Shown in pieces: positions 1 through 5,603 of a DNA stretch of 12,811 nucleotides. This DNA comes from Lachnospiraceae bacterium (GTDB taxonomy: Bacteria; Bacillota_A; Clostridia; Lachnospirales; Lachnospiraceae). The position numbers and the translations under genes were made by a program. Within the stretch, counting starts at the first letter, position 1; each line of letters begins with the position of its first letter. The stretch spans positions 1-12,811 of the forward strand of contig JAGDBR010000195.1 in NCBI GenBank assembly GCA_017958935.1. Reading direction: 5' to 3'. Under the pieces are notes generated by a model. That model did no database searches, was not told where the DNA came from, and saw only the letters and a program-made list of their open reading frames with translations.

Positions 1-1
1 A

Positions 2-106
2 GCTTTCAACCTGCTCATCGAAGTATTGAACGGCCGGATGACAAACAACGAAGCCCTGGGCTATTACGGTTCCATGGACATCTTCTGTCTCGGCCCTGTT
101 ATTTAA
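2..106 (+). CDS. C-terminal end of an enzyme, possibly UxaA-type dehydratase (5' end outside window)
   Basis: The reading frame is open from the window edge to a TAA at 104-106 and gives 34 residues, ending in MDIFCLGPVI. The piece resembles the tail of UxaA-family altronate/galactarate dehydratases, where a helix is followed by a 'asGk.TkaE..gy.ei.if..G.tl' pattern; here it reads EVLNGRMTNNEALGYYGSMD. That match is from memory and is weak. The neighbourhood supports it: a GntP-type sugar-acid permease begins 65 bp downstream on the same strand and a GntR/FCD regulator follows, a usual setting for hexuronate, gluconate or related sugar-acid catabolism. The coding frame is well supported; the identity is not. 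Confidence 0.5.
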   Translation, partial: AFNLLIEVLNGRMTNNEALGYYGSMDIFCLGPVI

Positions 107-112
107 GGTCTA

Positions 113-128
113 TACATCTTCGGATGTA
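113..128 (+). other. UUCG-loop hairpin between the two plus-strand genes
   Basis: TACATC and GATGTA pair around a TTCG loop closed by C-G, the very stable C(UUCG)G tetraloop. It begins seven bases after the upstream stop codon. No T-run follows (the next bases are GACATAGAG), so it is not a usual intrinsic terminator. It could mark an mRNA processing point or protect an RNA end between the upstream enzyme and permease messages. The structure is seen in the sequence; the function is inferred. Confidence 0.45.
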
Positions 129-141
129 GACATAGAGAAAA

Positions 142-157
142 TTTGCAATATTGCAAA
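142..157. promoter_or_regulatory. Perfect 16-bp palindrome, operator-like, before the permease gene
   Basis: TTTGCAATATTGCAAA is its own reverse complement over all 16 bases. It lies three bases before the GGAGG ribosome site (161-165) of the permease gene. The length, AT-rich edges and central symmetry fit a homodimeric repressor site. Its sequence differs from the ATAAC/GTTAT repeats at the nearby GntR-type regulator's promoter, so a different regulator may bind here. As RNA it could fold only into a weak hairpin with a tight loop. Confidence 0.45.
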
Positions 158-171
158 AAAGGAGGAAAATT

Positions 172-1596
172 ATGAGTCCTGTATTGGCAATGGCGATCGG
201 TATCGTGGTCATGCTTGTCCTGATCATCTTTACCAAACTCCATGCGTTCCCGTCGCTGATTATTTCCGCGATCCTCATCGGCGTTCTTGCGATGCCGCTC
301 CCGGACGTAATCAACACTGTCACCACCGGTTTCGGCAACACGATGAAGAGCATCGGTATCGTTATCGGTTTCGGCTGCATCATGGGTATCTTCCTCGAGA
401 AGTCCGGCGCTGCGAAGAGAATGGCTCTGACCATCTTAAAGCTCGTCGGCGTGAAGAACTGTGACGTCGTCCTGGGTCTCACCGGTTTCGTCGTTTCGAT
501 CCCGGTCTTCTGCGACTCCGGTTTCGTTATCCTTTCTTCTCTGGCGAAGGAATTCTCCCGTCTGACCAAGAAGAGCATGGTCTGGCTCGGCGGCATCCTT
601 GGTATGGGCCTTTACATCACCCACTTCATGGTTCCCCCGACACCCGGCCCGCTGGCAGTCGTCGGTACGTTCCAGCAGAACGGTCACAACCTTGACCTCG
701 GCATGTACATCATCTACGGCCTGCTGATCTCCATCCCGCTGTTCATCGCGGCTGTCTTCTTATTCCGTCATTACGGAAAGAAGTATCCGGATCTTGTCGT
801 TAAGGATGAAGACATCGACCGCACGAAGTACACCGAAGCTCAGCTGAAGGTCCTGGACCGCATCGCTGAGAAGTCGAAGAAGGGCGAAGAGCTGGTCAAC
901 AAGGATTTCGAAGACCTGCTTACCGCTGAGAAGCTTCCGAGCGCGTTCATGTCGTTCTTCACGCTGCTGCTCCCGATCTTCCTGATCTTCGCGAACACCA
1001 TCGTCGGCCAGATCAAGTCCCTCGACGGCACGTTCATCAAGTCCCTGGTGCAGTTCCTCGGCAACCCGGTCGTCGCGCTGTTCATCTCCCTTTGCGTGGG
1101 TGCGTTCATCCTCTGCAAGGAATTTGACCGCAAGACCTGTGTCGGCCTGATGAACGACGCCTGCAAGGACGCGGGCCCGATCGTCTTCATCACCGCCGCC
1201 GGCGGCGCGCTGGGCGCAGTCATCAACACCATCGGTGCCGCGGGCATCATGGCTGACTGGCTCGTCAAGCTCGGTATCCCGGGCATCCTGGTCCCGATCA
1301 TCATCGGCGTCATCATGCGCTTCCCGCAGGGCTCCGGCACGACGGCCATGATCACGGGTTCCGCGATCGTTGCCCCGATGGTCGCCACCCTCGGCGTCAA
1401 CCCGTATCTGGCAGCCCTGGCACTCTGCTTAACGACGATGTGCCCGTCCTACCTGAACGACTCTTACTTCCACGTCGTCACGAACTTCTCCGGCATGGAC
1501 ATCAAGACCTCGCTGAAGACCTGGTCCATCTCGACGTTCATCATCCCGGCGATCGGTTCCGTGATCCTGATCATCCTGTCGCTGTTCATCCACTGA
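172..1596 (+). CDS. GntP-family sugar-acid (gluconate-type) permease
   Basis: This 474-residue integral membrane protein belongs to the GntP family, which imports gluconate, related sugar acids, glycerate or similar carboxylates with protons. Family marks are the SIPVFCDSGFVIL stretch (residues about 110-122), the HFMVPPTPGPLA loop (about 151-162), and many hydrophobic helices from the N-terminus to the last residues (LFIH). The length is normal for the family (about 440-480). The ATG at 172 is chosen because GGAGG (161-165) sits six bases before it; an upstream in-frame TTG at 151 would place the ribosome site inside the gene. It follows the upstream enzyme by 65 bp and probably shares its operon, ending at the terminator near 1630-1660. 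The exact substrate cannot be told from sequence; the regulator and possible dehydratase nearby suggest a hexonate or hexuronate derivative. The gene uses GGT and other fast codons more than its neighbours, hinting at high expression. Confidence 0.93.
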   Translation: MSPVLAMAIGIVVMLVLIIFTKLHAFPSLIISAILIGVLAMPLPDVINTVTTGFGNTMKSIGIVIGFGCIMGIFLEKSGAAKRMALTILKLVGVKNCDVVLGLTGFVVSIPVFCDSGFVILSSLAKEFSRLTKKSMVWLGGILGMGLYITHFMVPPTPGPLAVVGTFQQNGHNLDLGMYIIYGLLISIPLFIAAVFLFRHYGKKYPDLVVKDEDIDRTKYTEAQLKVLDRIAEKSKKGEELVNKDFEDLLTAEKLPSAFMSFFTLLLPIFLIFANTIVGQIKSLDGTFIKSLVQFLGNPVVALFISLCVGAFILCKEFDRKTCVGLMNDACKDAGPIVFITAAGGALGAVINTIGAAGIMADWLVKLGIPGILVPIIIGVIMRFPQGSGTTAMITGSAIVAPMVATLGVNPYLAALALCLTTMCPSYLNDSYFHVVTNFSGMDIKTSLKTWSISTFIIPAIGSVILIILSLFIH

Positions 1597-1623
1597 TGAG
1601 CATGGCAGGCTGAGGAAGTCACA

Positions 1624-1663
1624 AAAAACGGCCTCACGGAGTTTTCTCCGTGAGGCCGTTTTC
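1624..1663. terminator. Bidirectional intrinsic terminator between permease and GntR-type gene
   Basis: AACGGCCTCACGGA (1627-1640) pairs perfectly with TCCGTGAGGCCGTT (1647-1660) around a GTTTTC loop, giving a 14-bp stem. On the plus strand it ends in TTTT; on the minus strand it is followed by TTTTTT. It lies between two convergent genes and can end transcription of both. Confidence 0.9.
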
Positions 1664-1716
1664 ATGTCCGACGTTTCGCGCTGTCAGGCGCTTTTCTTCA
1701 GGGCCGCCCTGCCCTC

Positions 1717-2442
1717 CTATCTTTCAGCCGCGCCGTTTTCCGGCGTCTTCGACGGCACCTGTGCCGCCGCTTCCTTCTCAGGCTCCTTCTGGTTCTCCAG
1801 CTGCTTCCGGATCGCTTCGCACGCCAGCATCAGGTGATGCCGGTCGATCGCGTCCGCCGTATGCACGTCGCCGGTCACGAGCGCATGGATGATCGCCCGG
1901 TGTTCGTCCAGCGACTCCCGGAACCGCCGCTCGTCCATCAGGGACATCACACGGAACTGCTGGTTCATCGAATGCACGCGCTCGTAGATGTCGTTGACAA
2001 GGCTGTTGTCCGTAAAGCGGACGATGCTCGTGTGCAGGTCCTCGTCGACCGCCGTGTAGGCTTCGCGGTCGCCCGTCTTATAGGTCGTTTCGAAGGCTTC
2101 CAGCAGCGAAAGCAGCTTCTCCGTACGGGACGTCGTCATATGTCCCGCGCTGTGGTAGATCGCATAGGACTCCAGCAGCACGCGCAGGTCGTAGATCTCC
2201 TCGATGTCTTTGATCGTGAACTTCTTCACGAAAACGCCCTTGTTCGGGATCTCGATCAAAAGCCCGTCCGACACGAGCTGCCGCATGGCCTCGCGCACCG
2301 GACTGCGGCTGACCTGCAGATGCTCGGTCAGTTCCGCCTCCTGCAGCCAGTAGCCTGCCGGGTAAACGCCCTGGCAGATCTCGTCCCGCAGGATCCTGTA
2401 AACCTGCTCACGTATCGTTTTGACCGTCCTTTTCGCAGACAT
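1717..2442 (-). CDS. GntR-family transcriptional regulator with FCD ligand domain
   Basis: This 241-residue DNA-binding protein has an N-terminal winged helix (residues about 5-75, including VSRSPVREAMRQLVSDGLL and the wing NKGVFVKK) followed by an all-helical FCD ligand domain (about 80-212). Residues D133, H137, H181 and H202/H203 match the Asp-His-His-His metal site found in many FCD proteins that sense carboxylates or sugar acids. The last 25 residues are a low-complexity Glu/Lys/Ala/Pro tail. The start at 2442 is supported by GAAGGAG seven bases upstream. It converges on the permease gene, and family habits suggest it controls that operon; this is inference. It has its own promoter with overlapping symmetrical half-sites, which suggests autoregulation. 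The family assignment is secure; the effector is unknown. Confidence 0.93.
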   Translation of the reverse strand: MSAKRTVKTIREQVYRILRDEICQGVYPAGYWLQEAELTEHLQVSRSPVREAMRQLVSDGLLIEIPNKGVFVKKFTIKDIEEIYDLRVLLESYAIYHSAGHMTTSRTEKLLSLLEAFETTYKTGDREAYTAVDEDLHTSIVRFTDNSLVNDIYERVHSMNQQFRVMSLMDERRFRESLDEHRAIIHALVTGDVHTADAIDRHHLMLACEAIRKQLENQKEPEKEAAAQVPSKTPENGAAER

Positions 2443-2480
2443 GCCCGCTCCTTCGGAGACATTGACGCCCCTGTCATTTT

Positions 2481-2496
2481 ATAACGTTATTATAAC
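2481..2496. promoter_or_regulatory. Candidate operator of the GntR-type regulator (three alternating half-sites)
   Basis: The stretch reads ATAAC-GTTAT-T-ATAAC: the same five-base half-site three times in alternating orientation. The first two form a perfect 10-bp palindrome (2481-2490); the second and third form another with one spacer base. It overlaps the minus-strand -10 hexamer and the expected transcription start of the regulator gene, where a repressor would block RNA polymerase. FCD regulators commonly bind short palindromes in their own promoters. Binding is inferred. Confidence 0.5.
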
Positions 2497-2518
2497 ACTT
2501 CGCCGTCCGGTTTTTCAA
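2489..2518 (-). promoter_or_regulatory. Sigma-A-type promoter of the GntR-type regulator gene
   Basis: On the minus strand there is TTGAAA (2518-2513) as a -35 box, an 18-base spacer, and a perfect TATAAT (2494-2489) as the -10 box. The start would be near 2482, giving a leader of about 40 bases before the ATG at 2442. The -35 region also overlaps a small CGGTT/AACCG inverted repeat (2508-2521). Confidence 0.65.
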
Positions 2519-2528
2519 CCGTTCGCGC

Positions 2529-2996
2529 TCACAGTTCCCGCATCCTTCGCCGCAGCGCCCGCATCAGACCCTCGCAGCCGTCGCACAACTGCCGGTAGAC
2601 CGTCTCGAACGCCCCCGTGTACCAGGGGTCCTCCACGTCGCCAGAAAACGACGCGTATTCGCTGATCAGCCGGATCTTTCCCTCCGGGTCGCCGCCGAAG
2701 ATCCTGTTCAGATTGCGTACGTTCGCCCGGTCCATCGCAATGATCATGTCGAACTGTTGATAATCTTCCTTCACGACCTGCCGCGCCCTTCTGACAGGGC
2801 ACGGAATTGCGTGTGCTTTTAACGTTTTTTCCGCCGGCGGATAGACCGGGTTTCCAATCTCTTCGGTACTGGTTGCGGCAGAATCCGCGAGTATTTCATC
2901 GGAAAGGCCGCTATCGCACACCCGCTTTTTTAGGATATATTCCGCCATCGGCGACCGACAGATGTTGCCGTGGCAAATAAAAAGGATCCTGATCAT
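2529..2996 (-). CDS. Low-molecular-weight protein tyrosine phosphatase
   Basis: This 155-residue enzyme hydrolyses phosphotyrosine, or a related phospho-monoester, through a cysteinyl-phosphate intermediate. The signature loop is at the N-terminus, CHGNICRS, with nucleophile C8 and phosphate-binding R14 (C-x5-R-S). The general acid is D123 in the DPWYTG motif, and the strand DMIIAMD (about 83-89) is also typical. Length matches the family (about 150-160). No signal peptide is seen, so it acts in the cytoplasm. In Gram-positive bacteria these enzymes often counter tyrosine kinases in capsule or surface control, but no kinase gene is in the window. The ribosome site is modest (CGGAG). It starts 36 bp after the small hypothetical gene and is probably cotranscribed with it; no clear terminator follows before the regulator promoter. 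Confidence 0.93.
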   Translation of the reverse strand: MIRILFICHGNICRSPMAEYILKKRVCDSGLSDEILADSAATSTEEIGNPVYPPAEKTLKAHAIPCPVRRARQVVKEDYQQFDMIIAMDRANVRNLNRIFGGDPEGKIRLISEYASFSGDVEDPWYTGAFETVYRQLCDGCEGLMRALRRRMREL

Positions 2997-3032
2997 CAGA
3001 CACTCCGGCCGTGTTCCCCACGGCGCCTTTTC

Positions 3033-3443
3033 TCATTTATTCTCCCCGCAAAGCAGGTCATTCACCTTGTCGCAGAACTCCCGGAAATGCTTCGGGAAGT
3101 TCTCCGAGCCGTTCGCGCGGATCTCCTCCCCGTCGTTGACGACGGCCCTGAAGGTAAATGTCTGTCCGTCCAGTACGCCGGCCGGGCGCTTCCCGCAAAA
3201 GCCGTCCCATTTCAGGACGCCGCATGCGTTCAGCAGTTCCAGTAGCTGGTCGTACGGGCAGACCGCCTGCCGCTCGGGCTGCCGCTCCATCCCGCCGCCG
3301 CTTGCGCACCGCATCGCGTATTCCGTGATCCCTGCCTCGCCGCCGCGTCTTTCGATCTCGTACTCCCGCGCGCCCCGCATCCCGCTGACGCGCCAGAAGA
3401 CGGATTCAAACGAATCGATCTTTTTCTTTTCAAACCATCCCAT
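3033..3443 (-). CDS. Conserved-looking hypothetical protein, 136 residues
   Basis: I do not recognise this protein. It begins MGWFEKKK, has no signal peptide or membrane segment, and holds four cysteines. The C-terminal half, with KWDGFCGKRPAGVLDG (about 84-99) and then IRANGSENFPKHFREF (about 109-124), resembles a pattern I associate with uncharacterised Clostridia proteins ('WDGF...P..vlDG...F', 'I.A.GSN.FP..y.eF'). The ATG at 3443 is chosen because GGGAGGAA lies eight bases before it; an in-frame TTG at 3458 would overlap that ribosome site. It sits downstream of a strong terminator and upstream of the tyrosine phosphatase. The conserved-looking motifs and clean ribosome site suggest a real gene, but no function can be assigned. 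Confidence 0.75.
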   Translation of the reverse strand: MGWFEKKKIDSFESVFWRVSGMRGAREYEIERRGGEAGITEYAMRCASGGGMERQPERQAVCPYDQLLELLNACGVLKWDGFCGKRPAGVLDGQTFTFRAVVNDGEEIRANGSENFPKHFREFCDKVNDLLCGENK

Positions 3444-3456
3444 GGCCGTTCCTCCC

Positions 3457-3495
3457 AAAAAGACCGGAGAGGGCCCGCCTTCGCGGGTCCTCTCC
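3457..3495 (-). terminator. Intrinsic terminator of the surface-protein gene
   Basis: Bases 3466-3478 pair with 3483-3495 (13 bp, one G-T pair, loop CTTC), followed on the minus strand by GGTC and TTTTT. It lies 24 bp after the stop codon of the secreted repeat protein. The T-run runs straight into the GGGAGGAA ribosome site of the next gene, so terminator and leader are merged. Confidence 0.8.
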
Positions 3496-3518
3496 CTGTT
3501 TACGGCGTCTTTCGCCTG

Positions 3519-5570
3519 TCAAGCCCCGTAACGGCGCTTCCGGGCCGCCAGCGCAAGTCCCGCCGCGGCCGATCCGGCAAGCACGACCCACAGGGCCGCG
3601 TTCCCGCCATCGCCTGTCTCCGGCGTCGTATCGGCTTCCCGAACCGTGAACGCCGTCTCAACGAACGCGTCCGCCGTGAAGCCGATCCGGATCGTATGCT
3701 CCCCGGTCTTCAGGCCTTCCAGATATTCCGGCATGAGCGTCAGGATCAGACTGCCGTCCTTTCTGTTGAAGTCCGGATATTCCACCGTTTCTCCGTCGAC
3801 GGTTACGCCGCGGAAGCACGGGGACGTCATCGAGTCGTCGCCGATGCGCTTGACCGTCACGGTCAGACCCTCCGCGCTGCCCTTCAGCCAATCCTGGTCT
3901 TCGCCGTCCAGAATGTAATAACGGTCTTCCTTCCAGACCGCGTAGATCGCGTCCAGATCCATGGCGTTCGCTTCGCCTTCGATCACGTCCGGCTCCGCAG
4001 CGCCGGGGTCCAGCGCCCAGCCTGCCAGATACTGCAGGTCGTCGAAGTTGATCGGCTCGCCGACCAGTTCAACGATCTGCCCCGTTTCGAACGGTTCGTA
4101 GACCGGGAGCGCAAGCCACAGCCTGACAAGGTTTTCATCGAACCGGAAGCAGCCGCCGTTCGCGTCCACCAGGACGTACCGCGCCCAGAGGGCGGTCAGC
4201 TGCGTGTCCTTCATGTACTGATAGGTCGGATCCGTGTCCTTGCCCGCGGGAATGACGTTGCCGTCCTGATCCCGCCAGCCCACGAGGGACATCTGGGGAT
4301 CGCTGTGCGACACGTAAAACTGATAGAAGACGTGCCCTTTTCCGTAATAGGTCTCGTAAGTCTCCCAGTCGGGATTCCCGTAGAAATTGCCGCCGGCGGC
4401 ATCGAGGGTGACCTTGATCTTCTCCCCGTAGACCGCGTAGAGCCTTTCCCCCAGGTCCTCGTAGTACGCGCCTTCCGGGACGTCCGGCACCTCGGCGTCC
4501 TTCGTCGTCGCCCAGCCGGAGAACATCCGGGCGTCGTCGTCGGTTACCGGGTCGAAATCAGCCGAGAAGGGCCAGCCGGCGCGGTAGGTATTCTCATACT
4601 CCTCCGCGTTCCCGATCATCGGGAAATAACCTCCGTTCGCGTCCAGAATGACCGTCTTGAACCGTTCGTACACCGCGTAGACGTCGACCGGACCGTCGGC
4701 AATGATCGTCTCCTTGTTGTCCGTCGCGGAGGGAGACAGCGACCAGCCGACAAGGTTCAGATGGCTGCCCGGCGCCGTTTCCAGACCGCACTCCGCGGCG
4801 GAGAAGGATTGGATGTGGGAGCCTTTGCGGACTTCCACGGCCTTCTCGGTCTTCTCCGGATCGCCGTCAAAATACGCTTCCCCGGGGTTCTCCGGGTTTG
4901 CGTGGAAGGTCACGGAAACGGTCTCGGCCTTCGTCACGATGGCGTTATACTCCATGTAGTAGCCGAAGGTGCCGCCGAATTCGATGTAGTAATCCGTTCC
5001 GGCGGCCAGTTCCTCGCAGATCACCATATTGAAGTCATAGTCCAGCTGCGAGGCCTGCGCGATCTCCCGCAGGTCGGCGTCCAGCAGGCGGATGTTCGGG
5101 ATCCCGCCTTCGGGATCGTTTCCCGTCGTGCAGATGTCGTACCGGTCGGTCTCGGAAGGGGTAAACCGGTAGAGCTCGCCCGTGGAGACTGCCAGCGGGT
5201 AGACGACGTCCTCTTCCATGGCCGGGACGTTTTCCCGGACCGGCTTCCAGTTCGCGTAGAGCCTGTCATATCTGCCGTCGACTTGCGTCCCGGCCGTATA
5301 GGGCTCGCCTCTTCCCTGCATTCCGGTAAACCAGCCGTCAAACGCGAACCAGTCCGCTTTCGGCAGCGGCACGAATTCTTCCGGCCTGAAAAGCTCGCCT
5401 TCCCGGTAACTCACATATTTCTCGAAGCAGTCTTCATAATAGCCGTACTCGCCCGCGTTCAGGGTGATCTCGACGGTCCCGTCATCCGTTTCCTCGGCGT
5501 GAACGCCGGCGGCCATGGACACAGTCAGCGCCAGCGCGAGCAGGAGGCTCAGTATCCTGAAGCTTTTCAT
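3519..5570 (-). CDS. Secreted, probably wall-anchored protein with InlB/Flg_new-type repeats
   Basis: This 683-residue protein starts with a clear signal peptide (basic MKSFR, hydrophobic core, likely cut after VHA at residue 26). Five beta-grasp modules of the Listeria InlB B-repeat (Flg_new) kind can be read: about 32-110, 218-302, 305-384, 386-464 and 466-547. Each opens with a 'vtLDAnGG.f' strand and closes with 'ly A.W/Y'. Residues about 120-215 look like a beta-sandwich of the pre-peptidase type (GELYRFTPSETDRYDI, then AAGTDYYIEFGG). Residues about 550-645 form a further module often found next to such repeats (LMPEYLEGLKTGEHTIRIGF). The C-terminus has TPETG (649-653), a hydrophobic stretch (657-676) and RKRR: a sortase signal with Thr in place of the usual Leu. 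It is likely an adhesin or envelope protein; no catalytic site is seen. It follows the DUF4139 gene by 33 bp. Confidence 0.88.
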   Translation of the reverse strand: MKSFRILSLLLALALTVSMAAGVHAEETDDGTVEITLNAGEYGYYEDCFEKYVSYREGELFRPEEFVPLPKADWFAFDGWFTGMQGRGEPYTAGTQVDGRYDRLYANWKPVRENVPAMEEDVVYPLAVSTGELYRFTPSETDRYDICTTGNDPEGGIPNIRLLDADLREIAQASQLDYDFNMVICEELAAGTDYYIEFGGTFGYYMEYNAIVTKAETVSVTFHANPENPGEAYFDGDPEKTEKAVEVRKGSHIQSFSAAECGLETAPGSHLNLVGWSLSPSATDNKETIIADGPVDVYAVYERFKTVILDANGGYFPMIGNAEEYENTYRAGWPFSADFDPVTDDDARMFSGWATTKDAEVPDVPEGAYYEDLGERLYAVYGEKIKVTLDAAGGNFYGNPDWETYETYYGKGHVFYQFYVSHSDPQMSLVGWRDQDGNVIPAGKDTDPTYQYMKDTQLTALWARYVLVDANGGCFRFDENLVRLWLALPVYEPFETGQIVELVGEPINFDDLQYLAGWALDPGAAEPDVIEGEANAMDLDAIYAVWKEDRYYILDGEDQDWLKGSAEGLTVTVKRIGDDSMTSPCFRGVTVDGETVEYPDFNRKDGSLILTLMPEYLEGLKTGEHTIRIGFTADAFVETAFTVREADTTPETGDGGNAALWVVLAGSAAAGLALAARKRRYGA

Positions 5571-5603
5571 GAATGGTACCCTTTTCCGGTTTCCGGACCC
5601 GTT

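Noticed and set aside
151..171. A TTG start at 151 for the permease.
   Set aside because: It would put the GGAGG ribosome site inside the coding region; the ATG at 172 has ideal spacing and gives the normal family N-terminus.
3008..3024. Hairpin GCCGTG/CACGGC between the small hypothetical gene and the phosphatase gene.
   Set aside because: Only 6 bp, no T-run on the minus strand and immediately before the phosphatase ribosome site; not enough to call a terminator.
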